From a virus: 21,516 nt of DNA. The stretch covers positions 1-21,516 of IMG/VR virus record IMGVR_UViG_3300007537_000018; one strand, given 5' to 3'. Shown here piece after piece: positions 1 to 6,078 of this stretch (position 1 is the first letter of the stretch; each line of letters opens with the position of its first letter). The position numbers were made by a program, and so were the translations under genes. The notes under the pieces were generated by a model that had not been told where the DNA came from, ran no database searches, and saw only the letters and a program-made list of their open reading frames with translations.

Positions 1-1370
1 ATCTATTTTTAGACACTCTCGTTATGCGCGGTAATGTAAAATTTGATGCAACAGGTGGAAGTGGTGTCTATGAGTCAATAACCTATAAATATATTGATGA
101 CTATTACAGTGGCTCTATGACCGGTGGCACGACACCACGTCCTGATCCAGATAAAGCTCCATCGGTATTTTATGTACATAACAAAGATACTTTTGAGTGG
201 GCAATGGAAAGTGACAATTTTCATGGTGCTAAAGAAATTGTTTTATTAAACAACATATATCTAACTGGAACAAATCCACGCTATATTTATGATAATCAAA
301 AAATAAACATACATTGCAACGGGTATCAAATTTCAGCTGAGATTGGAAATGATTTAGATTTTCAACCAAAGAATACAGGAAACATCGAATTACATTTTAA
401 GGATAAATTAAAGCTTTATACAGAAAATGACTCTCCTTATCCTCAAATTAAGGCTGGAGCAGGTATTGATATATACTTTTACGATTTAACATTAAATAGT
501 GATATTGAGTTTGTCTCTACTTCCACGTCTAATTTTTACGCAAACTTAATTGATTTAAATGGATACAGTTTTTTAGGAGACACACCAATTACGTTTGGTA
601 AAGATGTCATTTTCGATTCTAATTTAAGCGGAATTGGTGACAAAGACTGGACCATTGGTTCCACTTCAAACAGAGCAAACTTTACATATACACACGACCT
701 TGAAGTTAGAAGTGTATTTGTATCAGATGGAGAACCTTGGTGGTCGTCGGATGCGACATTGGTTCCAAAAAGTAATAATACATACAACTTAGGTGATGCA
801 AGTTGGCATTGGGAAAATGTTTATACCAATAATGTAAATGGTGCTACTTTCCCCATGAATTTGAGGTTCTCCAGTTCAGGCTCATTAAGCAGTGGTACCG
901 GGCTACATACCTTATCATTGGACGGAACCCATACAGGATGGCCATTTGCTCATGTAAACGAAACGAAATCATATTTGCGTGCAGTAAGGGTTATAGTAGA
1001 TGATGAGGTTATTGACGATATCTCAGATGAAATTTTTTTTGTAGACATCAGGGTCTTTGATAATACTGATGGTAGTAAGGTAAATCAAATGGTGGTATCC
1101 TTTGACGCGTCAGAATATCCTTATACTGCTATGACTTCTTTTTTTCCGCTTAAACAACAAAGTGGTCATAAGACAGCTGTATTAGGCAGAATTGATAAAG
1201 AAACTGAAAACGATTATTCGTCCCTATTTGATGTAGGTGGTTTTCCGTTTTTAATGCAAGCTAATACATCAGTTATCGTCGGGTTAGAACTGTTCGATCC
1301 AAATGGTTCTGGAACTATTAATGATACAGAAACCGTTATTGCACTTACCATTGAAAGTGAGTCGTATTAA
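1..1370 (+). CDS. Tail fibre / receptor-binding protein, 3' part only
   Basis: The frame is open without a stop to the first base of the window, so the ATG at 24 is probably internal and the 5' end is missing. About 455 residues remain. The first 200 alternate short hydrophobic and polar stretches with many N, D, G and T, as in beta-helical fibre shafts. Near residues 250-276 (counted from ATG 24) is an NTYNLGDASWHWENVY motif, the N-T-Y-x-L-G...W..VY signature common in phage fibres before a distal domain. The last 150 residues look like a beta-rich tip. It should sit at the tail tip and bind the host surface. The next gene starts 5 bp after its stop. In related podoviruses the fibre follows the internal virion proteins, which lie at the far right here, so the molecule may be circular or circularly permuted. 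No specific fold was recognised; a tailspike with enzymatic activity is an alternative. Confidence 0.72.
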   Translation, partial: LFLDTLVMRGNVKFDATGGSGVYESITYKYIDDYYSGSMTGGTTPRPDPDKAPSVFYVHNKDTFEWAMESDNFHGAKEIVLLNNIYLTGTNPRYIYDNQKINIHCNGYQISAEIGNDLDFQPKNTGNIELHFKDKLKLYTENDSPYPQIKAGAGIDIYFYDLTLNSDIEFVSTSTSNFYANLIDLNGYSFLGDTPITFGKDVIFDSNLSGIGDKDWTIGSTSNRANFTYTHDLEVRSVFVSDGEPWWSSDATLVPKSNNTYNLGDASWHWENVYTNNVNGATFPMNLRFSSSGSLSSGTGLHTLSLDGTHTGWPFAHVNETKSYLRAVRVIVDDEVIDDISDEIFFVDIRVFDNTDGSKVNQMVVSFDASEYPYTAMTSFFPLKQQSGHKTAVLGRIDKETENDYSSLFDVGGFPFLMQANTSVIVGLELFDPNGSGTINDTETVIALTIESESY

Positions 1371-1374
1371 GATT

Positions 1375-1515
1375 ATGCCAGTACATAAAGGAAAAGATCA
1401 AAAAGGAGTTTTTTACCAATGGGGGAAATCTGGTAAGAAATACAGGGGGGATGGAGCAAAAAAAATGGCAGAAAAACAAGGGCGCGCAGTACGCGCGAGC
1501 GGCTACTCAGAGTGA
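1375..1515 (+). CDS. Small basic phage protein (46 aa), function unknown
   Basis: A 46-aa basic protein starting MPVHKGKDQKG, with aromatic YQWGKSGKKY in the middle and an AEKQGRAVRASGY end. It resembles a small conserved protein seen in many phages and prophages, where a K/G/Y-rich strand is followed by a KKxAEKQGRAI-like helix; no function is established to my knowledge. The ATG at 1375 follows the tail fibre stop by 4 nt, so translation is probably coupled. Its last 65 bp overlap the start of the nuclease gene in another reading frame. An open frame extends upstream to 1303 inside the fibre gene, but the ATG at 1375 gives the family-like N-terminus. Confidence 0.65.
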   Translation: MPVHKGKDQKGVFYQWGKSGKKYRGDGAKKMAEKQGRAVRASGYSE

Positions 1516-1864
1516 ATCTCAGCAGCAACAAGCCTTATTTAAATGGGTTGCTTATGCTAAGAGGTTCACTCCTGAGTTAGAGAATTTGTTCGCGATACCA
1601 AACGGAGCACACGTCAGTATGAATAATAGGAAACGGTTAATAAGAGAAGGGTTAAGATCTGGTGTCCCAGATTTGTTTTTAGCTGTCCCCCGGGCAAATT
1701 TTGCCGGGTTGTTCATAGAGCTCAAGCGTGACAAAAAGGCGATTTTGGGAGAATCTCAAAAAAAATGGATAAAAAAATTAAAAAAAGCTGGATATGCTGC
1801 AGGAGTGTGCTATGGTTTCAACCAGACTGTAGAGTGTATAAATGAATATCTCAACAAACAGTAA
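1451..1864 (+). CDS. VRR-NUC domain nuclease
   Basis: A 137-aa protein with the layout of phage VRR-NUC proteins of the PD-(D/E)xK nuclease superfamily: an N-terminal SESQQQQALFKWV helix, FAIPNGA, then GVPDLFLAV (catalytic Asp about residue 75) and GLFIELK (Glu and Lys about residues 90-92), followed by a Q..W...L..AGYAAGVCYG helix-strand. The family includes Holliday-junction and structure-specific nucleases. A role in recombination, replication or processing of packaging substrates is likely but not shown. The frame has no ATG, GTG or TTG between 1451 and the conserved domain, so the start must lie inside the preceding 46-aa gene; that makes the 65-bp out-of-frame overlap real. The stop overlaps the next frame by 23 bp. 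Confidence 0.85.
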   Translation: MEQKKWQKNKGAQYARAATQSESQQQQALFKWVAYAKRFTPELENLFAIPNGAHVSMNNRKRLIREGLRSGVPDLFLAVPRANFAGLFIELKRDKKAILGESQKKWIKKLKKAGYAAGVCYGFNQTVECINEYLNKQ

Positions 1865-2093
1865 AATATTTGAATTAAATAAGGAAGGCGCTTGCAGTTT
1901 TACCTACAAACGCCCTTGTAAACCTTTGATAATGAATGTTCAAATGAATAAAAAACACACATTAAGCGTAACACCAAACAAACCGACTTATTCAAACCAG
2001 AACCAGAAAGGACCAGAAAGGATATCTCAACCAGAAAGGATATCTTATATCTTACCAGAAAGGATATCTCAACCAGAAAGGATATCTTACTGA
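1842..2093 (+). CDS. 83-aa frame ending in PERIS tandem repeats; possible translational leader
   Basis: Open frame overlapping the nuclease gene end by 23 bp. Its TGA (2091-2093) overlaps the next ATG (2093) as TGATG, a classic coupling arrangement. The first 50 residues are lysine-rich and match no family I know. The last 28 are a repeat: PERISQPERISYIL followed by PERISQPERISY. At the DNA level this places five AAAGGA motifs (2007, 2017, 2035, 2059, 2077) just upstream of the next start, the last at 10 nt spacing. The peptide may matter less than ribosomes reading through to 2093. No strong Shine-Dalgarno precedes its own ATG (only a weak purine run), so it may be expressed through overlap with the nuclease gene or not at all. 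Confidence 0.42.
   Translation: MNISTNSKIFELNKEGACSFTYKRPCKPLIMNVQMNKKHTLSVTPNKPTYSNQNQKGPERISQPERISYILPERISQPERISY
2013..2089 (+). repeat. Nested tandem repeat (42-bp unit containing two 18/17-bp subunits)
   Basis: A 35-bp stretch at 2013-2047 recurs exactly at 2055-2089, period 42 bp. Each copy contains two subunits that begin CCAGAAAGGATATCT, spaced 18 bp apart. The 42-bp period is 14 codons, so the reading frame of the 83-aa ORF is kept. A partial fifth core (CCAGAAAGGA) precedes at 2003. Each subunit carries the Shine-Dalgarno-like AAAGGA and a GATATC palindrome. The array ends 3 bp before the start codon at 2093. Confidence 0.9.
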
Positions 2094-2950
2094 TGAGTGA
2101 TTTGTTTGACAGTCATATAAAACCAAATATTGCTTGCAGGAGTCAAGCTAAAAAAGGTTTATTTGTAAAAAAGATTTTCGATAAAAAGCCAGACCTTTCC
2201 AAAAACTTAAAAAAGAAATTATTTGCCAATATAAAGAAGGAAATTAGGTTAAACAATTATCAACCTGTAAGTGTTTATGATATTACTAGGCAAATTTTGC
2301 CTACCATGTCTGAGAGACATTTAAAGAGATATATTTCAGAGCTTAAAAAAGAGAAGGATTTGTCATTTGAAGGTGGTCGTGGACGCGGTAATCCATTGAA
2401 AGTTTCATTCAAAAAAAGGATGTCAAAAAAAGGTGACATATACTCCTACGGAGTATCTAAAGATAAACTTTACTCTTTCTTTCGAAACGAAGTAAGTCCT
2501 TTTGATGAGATTAAAATTAGAAAATATTTGAGAGATAATGCTACAACTCCGTCAGATGTTAAACTAAAAAAGTTAGTTTGGATTAAAATTAGACAATTGA
2601 ATAGTTTTGCAAGGCAGAGGTTTGGCAAGATTGACGTAGATTTTAAATATTTGTACAAAGATTTGCTAAAGTTTGCACGTTGGGGGTATTTGTTGAAGGA
2701 CTTAGAGAGTTTTATTTTAGGGCCGATAAAGGCGTTTTATGCATGGGCATGTAAGTTTCACAAAAAAACTGGCAAGAAATGGCTTTGGACTAATTGGAAA
2801 GAAATCAGGTCTAGGCTTGAAGAATTTTCTGTTTTTTCTGGCGAACACGAAAAGGTTTTTTGCAAAAAGGCTAAAGAAGATAATGTTGAAAAATTAAGCA
2901 ATGAAGAAGCTATTGAAAGTTTATCCAGACTATTAAAAGAATTGAGTTAA
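2093..2950 (+). CDS. Lysine-rich putative DNA-binding protein, possibly replication or regulation
   Basis: A 285-aa, strongly basic protein that I cannot assign to a family. Residues about 60-105 look like a winged helix-turn-helix: VSVYDITRQILPTMSERHL is followed by an RYISELKKEKDL recognition-like helix and a GRGRGNPLKV wing or basic loop. The middle (about 105-200) is rich in K, F, Y and R, and the region 205-245 is aromatic with several Trp (FYAWACKFHKKTGKKWLW). The C-terminus is acidic-amphipathic. A replication initiator or transcription regulator is possible, given the nuclease next to it and the recombination operon beyond. Its start overlaps the stop of the repeat-bearing frame (TGATG) behind AAAGGA at 10 nt. 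A terminator hairpin acting on the other strand lies at its stop codon. Confidence 0.75.
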   Translation: MSDLFDSHIKPNIACRSQAKKGLFVKKIFDKKPDLSKNLKKKLFANIKKEIRLNNYQPVSVYDITRQILPTMSERHLKRYISELKKEKDLSFEGGRGRGNPLKVSFKKRMSKKGDIYSYGVSKDKLYSFFRNEVSPFDEIKIRKYLRDNATTPSDVKLKKLVWIKIRQLNSFARQRFGKIDVDFKYLYKDLLKFARWGYLLKDLESFILGPIKAFYAWACKFHKKTGKKWLWTNWKEIRSRLEEFSVFSGEHEKVFCKKAKEDNVEKLSNEEAIESLSRLLKELS

Positions 2951-2976
2951 AAAAAGGACCTCGGAGTACGAGGCCC
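2949..2976 (-). terminator. Rho-independent terminator for leftward transcription
   Basis: A CCTCG stem (2959-2963), 5-nt loop and CGAGG stem (2969-2973). Read on the - strand the stem is followed by TCC and a run of seven T (complement of 2949-2955). On the + strand the hairpin is followed by CCATTGTG, not a T run, so it works mainly leftward. It lies where the leftward early operon (SSB and upstream genes) would need to stop before entering the 2093-2950 gene, implying that this transcript crosses the spanin gene in antisense. Confidence 0.7.
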
Positions 2977-3048
2977 ATTGTGCTGTAGAATGCATAAATG
3001 TTAAAAAAATGAAAAATTTAATTAACAGCTTTATACAATATGCTAAAT

Positions 3049-3084
3049 AAATTACTTGAAGTAATTTTCAAAGTCAAGTAAAAT
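3049..3084 (+). promoter_or_regulatory. Promoter overlapped by palindromic operator-like sites
   Basis: A perfect dyad AAATTACTT-g-AAGTAATTT spans 3049-3067. A second inverted copy TCAAGTAA (3074-3081) pairs with TTACTTGA (3052-3059), giving three related half-sites in 33 bp. A possible promoter overlaps them: TTGAAG (3056-3061), 17-nt spacer, TAAAAT (3079-3084). Transcription would start about 7 nt before the ATG at 3098, so the mRNA would be almost leaderless, and no Shine-Dalgarno is present. A protein bound here should repress this gene. Its identity is unknown. Confidence 0.5.
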
Positions 3085-3097
3085 ATGGCTTGAAAAC

Positions 3098-3559
3098 ATG
3101 AAAAAGGTATTATTATTAGCGGTTGTTTTAACTGGTTGTAGGAGTATAAATGAAGACATCGATAGATATAGAGAGATTAGCTCGCAACGAAATCAAACGC
3201 AAGGTGAGATTTTGGACAGGTTACAATTATGTTTATGGGGCTCCAAATCCTCGGAAAGTGAGGATAGGAGAAAGGCTTTTTTTGATGCGGCCTTTATAAT
3301 TACAGAATATCCGACTATAGATGAGGTTGAGTTAGTCAAGCAGATGGATTTAAAAGACATTTTTTCAATGAGGATTGAAAACAAGCATTTAATGCGCGAA
3401 TACAAAAATCTTACAAAAAATTTAGCGAACTCAAGAAATGAAGTTTTTCAAGAATCCGCTAAATTAGAGGGTGAAAGTAACATTATGACTTTCTTAAAAT
3501 GGGGAATAGGAATCTTGATCCCATTCATTGGAGTTTTTCTTTTGTGGAGATACCTCTAG
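3098..3559 (+). CDS. Putative unimolecular spanin (u-spanin)
   Basis: A 153-aa protein with a lipoprotein signal at the N-terminus (KK, hydrophobic VLLLAVVLTGC, lipobox LTGC with Cys14) and a single hydrophobic helix near the C-terminus (about 132-149, TFLKWGIGILIPFIGVFLLW) followed by basic RYL. Between them lies a mostly helical, charged segment with coiled-coil character, about 83-125. A lipid anchor for the outer membrane plus a C-terminal inner-membrane helix in one small protein is the architecture of u-spanins such as T1 gp11 (131 aa), which fuse the two membranes in the last step of lysis. This call is by architecture, not sequence similarity. No endolysin or holin gene lies beside it. 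Its 3' end overlaps the convergent SSB gene by 66 bp. An ordinary phage lipoprotein or superinfection-exclusion protein is the alternative. Confidence 0.55.
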   Translation: MKKVLLLAVVLTGCRSINEDIDRYREISSQRNQTQGEILDRLQLCLWGSKSSESEDRRKAFFDAAFIITEYPTIDEVELVKQMDLKDIFSMRIENKHLMREYKNLTKNLANSRNEVFQESAKLEGESNIMTFLKWGIGILIPFIGVFLLWRYL

Positions 3560-3886
3560 GTTCTCATCTTTTTTACTAAGTTTTTCAAATTTATCGACTA
3601 TCATATATGTTATCGTTATTTTATTTGCTTCACTAGACTTTTTATCATCGAATGAGTACTGTGTTAAACGCCCTTGTAAACATATAAATGTTCCTTTAAA
3701 GATGTTTAGTTTTTTGAAGTTTTCAGCATTTTTACCAAAAACGTAAAAAGTAACAAAGATTACATCTTCATCATTTTTGCCATTAACAGCAAGATTGCCT
3801 TTTGCAACAGATTGATCATTTTTGCTAACCCTAAATTCAGGATCGCGAGTTAATCTACCAGTTAGTATTAATGAGTTTGTGTTCAT
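3494..3886 (-). CDS. ssb: Single-stranded DNA-binding protein
   Basis: A 130-aa protein starting MNTNSLILTGRLTRDPEFR, the usual OB-fold opening of bacterial and phage SSBs. It continues with the AKGNLAVNG and DVIFVTFYVFGKNAENF strands and GTFICLQGRLTQYSF. The C-terminus is acidic and ends DSYSPF, a variant of the DDDIPF tip that recruits partner proteins. It protects ssDNA and works with the ERF annealing protein encoded upstream in the same leftward operon. A clear ribosome site (AAAGG, then AAAAT) precedes the ATG. The stop lies inside the convergent spanin gene. Confidence 0.93.
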   Translation of the reverse strand: MNTNSLILTGRLTRDPEFRVSKNDQSVAKGNLAVNGKNDEDVIFVTFYVFGKNAENFKKLNIFKGTFICLQGRLTQYSFDDKKSSEANKITITYMIVDKFEKLSKKDENLEVSPQKKNSNEWDQDSYSPF

Positions 3887-3900
3887 ATTTTCCTTTTTTT

Positions 3901-4101
3901 TTATTCTATTCCATTTTCAATTATATCATCAACAGCGTCAGTAGTGATATACCATCTTCTGCCAATTTTAATAACCTTTTTTAAGCGCCCTTGCCGTGCT
4001 AGTGCTTGAAGGCTCTCAACAGGAACTCCAAGAGTCTCAGATAACTCATAGAGGGTTAGTAGTTTTTTCTTTGTGTATTCTTGTGACATGCCTTTTATCA
4101 T
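3901..4101 (-). CDS. Excisionase-like helix-turn-helix protein
   Basis: A 66-aa protein from the ATG at 4101. The core, LLTLYELSETLGVPVESLQALARQGRLKKVIKIGRRWYIT, is the MerR/excisionase-type HTH: a helix-turn-helix, a short RQGRL link and a wing-like strand pair before the final helix (DAVDDIIENGIE). Such proteins act as Xis factors or small transcription regulators. No integrase is seen here, so regulation of the early operon is as likely as excision. An in-frame ATG at 4158 would extend it by 19 residues into the ERF gene with no recognisable domain, and one at 4089 would shorten it. None has a strong ribosome site; I chose the first ATG beyond the ERF stop. Confidence 0.78.
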   Translation of the reverse strand: MIKGMSQEYTKKKLLTLYELSETLGVPVESLQALARQGRLKKVIKIGRRWYITTDAVDDIIENGIE

Positions 4102-4126
4102 CTCATTTGTGTTCTGTTTGTCAACT

Positions 4127-4591
4127 TTATTTGCCACGTGAAGAAACGCCGTCGTCATCTTCTTGTGGTATTCCTAATAGTGATACAAGTGAGTATCGTC
4201 TTGCGTATGTTATAGCACTTCCGAGTGCATGAGCGTCTTTTTGATCTTTGCAAGGTAATGCTATTTTACTTTCAATGAACTGACCACTTTCATGATAAAT
4301 TCTTGTTTTTAATACAGACAGGGTCTCATACCACTCTTTAACTTCACCTTCTTTTGTTGTGAGTTTTCTATAGGTTGAATCGCTTTCAATGGATTGCACA
4401 AATGACAGTTTATTGCTTGTAAGAATTTCACGAATGTAGTCAATGATGTCGGAAAGTAATGCATATTTCCAACCATATGCTTTTCCATTTTTTTCAACTT
4501 TTACTTTTCCATTTTTTTTAACTGTTCCAATTTCAGCCTGTGCTTTGATAAAACACGGTATTAGTTGATCTATTTTTTCTGATGTGTTCAT
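4127..4591 (-). CDS. erf: ERF-family single-strand annealing protein
   Basis: A 154-aa protein with the hallmark ERF motif near the C-terminus, GSAITYARRYSLVSLLGI (about 124-141), followed by acidic QEDDDG. Upstream are the typical YGWKYALLSDIIDYIREIL segment and the beta strand LSVLKTRIYHESGQFIES. ERF proteins, as in P22, anneal complementary single strands, circularising or recombining the phage genome. It is shorter than the roughly 200 aa of P22 Erf and stops just after the conserved core, lacking the C-terminal tail. The AAAGG ribosome site has about 8 nt spacing. It is followed by the HTH protein and SSB, a usual recombination set, though no partner exonuclease lies in this operon. The VRR-NUC protein at 1451 is the only nuclease-domain candidate nearby. 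Confidence 0.92.
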   Translation of the reverse strand: MNTSEKIDQLIPCFIKAQAEIGTVKKNGKVKVEKNGKAYGWKYALLSDIIDYIREILTSNKLSFVQSIESDSTYRKLTTKEGEVKEWYETLSVLKTRIYHESGQFIESKIALPCKDQKDAHALGSAITYARRYSLVSLLGIPQEDDDGVSSRGK

Positions 4592-4594
4592 TTT

Positions 4595-4729
4595 TTATTT
4601 CCTTTCAATTAAATGTTGGTATATGCCTTTTTTTGATGCCTTTTTTAAAACTTTTTCTATAAGGCCAGCGCAAATAGCTGGCCCTGTAGACATTATAACT
4701 AAAATCGAGATGTCGCATATGTAATTCAT
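4595..4729 (-). CDS. 44-aa small membrane-type protein
   Basis: Start ATG at 4729 with a near-perfect ribosome site GGAGG 5 nt upstream. Its first bases overlap the stop of the preceding 45-aa gene (ATGA). The peptide has an N-terminal hydrophobic stretch, ISILVIMSTGPAICAGLI (about 8-25), followed by a basic tail, KVLKKASKKG. This predicts one membrane helix with a cytoplasmic basic end. The stop is 3 bp before the ERF start codon, so it is tightly placed within the operon. Its function is unknown; host-membrane interference or a host-takeover peptide are guesses. Confidence 0.65.
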   Translation of the reverse strand: MNYICDISILVIMSTGPAICAGLIEKVLKKASKKGIYQHLIERK

Positions 4730-4863
4730 TTATTCCTCCAATGGTAGTCGGTGTAACGTCTTAAGAAGTTTGTCATCTCATCGCTTCTTGCGCAATCTTC
4801 TTTTGCATTTAAAGCCATCTCGATGTTTCCATCCGAGAAATCTAAATCATTCATGAAGCCCAT
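4726..4863 (-). CDS. 45-aa small soluble protein, function unknown
   Basis: Start ATG at 4863 behind GGAGG with 5 nt spacing. The ribosome site lies inside the last codons of the ankyrin gene, whose stop is at 4851-4853 (13-bp overlap). The peptide is acidic to neutral (MGFMNDLDFSDGNIEM), with a likely helix MALNAKEDCARSDEMTNFLRRY and an aromatic end TDYHWRNK. Its TGA overlaps the next ATG as ATGA. Strong ribosome site plus overlaps on both sides support translation. No family was recognised. Confidence 0.62.
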   Translation of the reverse strand: MGFMNDLDFSDGNIEMALNAKEDCARSDEMTNFLRRYTDYHWRNK

Positions 4864-5540
4864 AAGTTACCTCCGTTTAGCTCAGCGATTGATGGTTCTG
4901 TGATTTCATTAATTTCATTAATTGTATTTTTTGAGGCGTTTGCATAGAAATATACATTTTCTAAAACGTCTTCAGCATCGTGATCTGCCGTGTTGTATAG
5001 CTCTAGTCCGACACCAATGCTTTCTTCATCATATTCGAATCCTTTGCTATGAAAAAGGTCCATAATGTTCTCATCTTCAGCCAATATGGCCATATCGATC
5101 ATTCTATAACCTTCTTCATTCCTTTGCATGGGATTAGCGCCGAGCTTTAGAAGTGATTTAACAACAATATCATCACCAACCTCCACAATTGCATATTCAA
5201 GCAGTGAAATTCCATCAGCGTGTGATTTATCATTTATATTAAAGCCACGCCCAATCATTTCACTTAACAATAATTCAATTACTTCATATTTCTCTTTATC
5301 ATATCCTGGCCTGTGGAAGGCTGAGATTAAAGGTGATTCATTGAACATATCTTCATGGAAGATGTTAGCTCCCATCGCGATAATGTTTTTTATGTCATCT
5401 TTTGATCTGCTTGTGGCAGCCATATGAAGTGCTGAAGAGCCTTGCTCATTTACTTCATTTACATTTATAGGCGAGCTTACAATAACAGCTGGTTTGATAG
5501 TTATTGGTTTGATTGTATATTCATTTGTTATCATTTTCAT
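4851..5540 (-). CDS. Ankyrin-repeat protein
   Basis: A 229-aa protein with about four ankyrin repeats. The clearest are residues 32-63 (ALHMAATSRS, then IIAMGANIFHED) and 107-139 (LLEYAIVEVGDD, then LLKLGANPMQRNEEG). Degenerate repeats lie at about 66-104 and 141-171. A leader of about 30 residues (IKPITIKPAVI) and an acidic tail of about 60 residues without repeats flank them. Ankyrin repeats bind proteins. In phages they are known mainly from hosts that live inside eukaryotic cells, such as Wolbachia WO phages, where effector roles are proposed. No signal peptide is visible. Its position second in the early recombination operon suggests an early function on a host or phage protein instead. 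Ribosome site AAAGG is 3-4 nt from ATG 5540. Confidence 0.82.
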   Translation of the reverse strand: MKMITNEYTIKPITIKPAVIVSSPINVNEVNEQGSSALHMAATSRSKDDIKNIIAMGANIFHEDMFNESPLISAFHRPGYDKEKYEVIELLLSEMIGRGFNINDKSHADGISLLEYAIVEVGDDIVVKSLLKLGANPMQRNEEGYRMIDMAILAEDENIMDLFHSKGFEYDEESIGVGLELYNTADHDAEDVLENVYFYANASKNTINEINEITEPSIAELNGGNLWAS

Positions 5541-5558
5541 TATCCTTTGGTTTATGGT

Positions 5559-6050
5559 TTACGCTTTGTTTCTTTGGTTTCCAAAAATTAGACGGCTTCT
5601 AGCTTCTGCAATTTCGTCGCTGTAACATCCAAAATGTTCAGCTTGTTGCAATAGTTCTTGCAAAATGTAGCGCGTTTTCATGTTAAGCTTAAAAGCTTTG
5701 TATTCGTTTACTAATTGTGCTATTTTATTAGCAAACTCGCATGTCATACAATCTTTGCTATCATGCTTTGGCTCAACAATGTCTAATATCTTATACGAAA
5801 TCGATTTGTCATCTGCGTAGAAAAATTTTGCATTAATATCGTAGTTTTTATCGGCAGTATAAATCCTTATTTGATTTTTCTTAGCAAAAGGATTTAACTT
5901 ATCTTTATCTTCGAGCTCTACAAAAGCGTCGAACCATACCCATTCACCAAATTCTGGTATGCCATTCATATGATTGACGCTGCCTTTATATTCTAGTGAG
6001 CCAATGCATGATTGCAGAGCTAAGTGTGCTATTTCTTTTATTTTATTCAT
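5559..6050 (-). CDS. Hypothetical protein, first gene of the leftward operon
   Basis: A 163-aa protein that I do not recognise. It looks folded: an N-terminal helix with a Cys, a strand-rich middle (EFGEWVWFDAFVELEDKD, then NQIRIYTADKNYDINAKFFY), then a possible metal site CMTCEFANKIA (C-x2-C, about 102-105, with a further Cys near 141) and a helical C-terminus. It directly follows the leftward promoter at 6079-6108 and would be the first early protein made. The start ATG at 6050 follows AAGAAAGATA, a weak ribosome site. The gap to the ankyrin gene is 18 bp, so it is in the same operon. Confidence 0.75.
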   Translation of the reverse strand: MNKIKEIAHLALQSCIGSLEYKGSVNHMNGIPEFGEWVWFDAFVELEDKDKLNPFAKKNQIRIYTADKNYDINAKFFYADDKSISYKILDIVEPKHDSKDCMTCEFANKIAQLVNEYKAFKLNMKTRYILQELLQQAEHFGCYSDEIAEARSRLIFGNQRNKA

Positions 6051-6078
6051 TATCTTTCTTATCAGGTTTACGTTTAAT

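Noticed and set aside
1483-1497. CGCGC-agtac-GCGCG inverted repeat inside the nuclease overlap as a regulatory hairpin
   Set aside because: It lies in doubly coding sequence (RAVRAS / AQYARA) and can be explained by codon choice; no T run or other signal follows.
1-1864. Diversity-generating retroelement downstream of the tail fibre, as in phage BPP-1
   Set aside because: The virion genes resemble BPP-1, but no reverse transcriptase, no accessory Avd-like gene and no repeated copy of the fibre 3' end were found after it.
2003-2090. Short regular repeats that could suggest a CRISPR array
   Set aside because: Spacing is a fixed 18/42 bp with no unique spacers, the units are in frame with a coding sequence, and there are no cas genes. 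It is a tandem repeat.
3528-3746. Open + strand frame opposite ssb
   Set aside because: It is the mirror of a clear SSB gene, hydrophobic only because of the reverse codons, without a ribosome site.
3901-4101. Evidence for site-specific integration from the excisionase-like protein
   Set aside because: There is no tyrosine or large serine integrase in the window; the small serine recombinase is of the invertase/resolvase type, so integration cannot be claimed.
5128-5427. 99-codon + strand frame opposite the ankyrin gene
   Set aside because: Fully inside a well-supported gene on the other strand, serine/isoleucine-rich shadow composition, no ribosome site.
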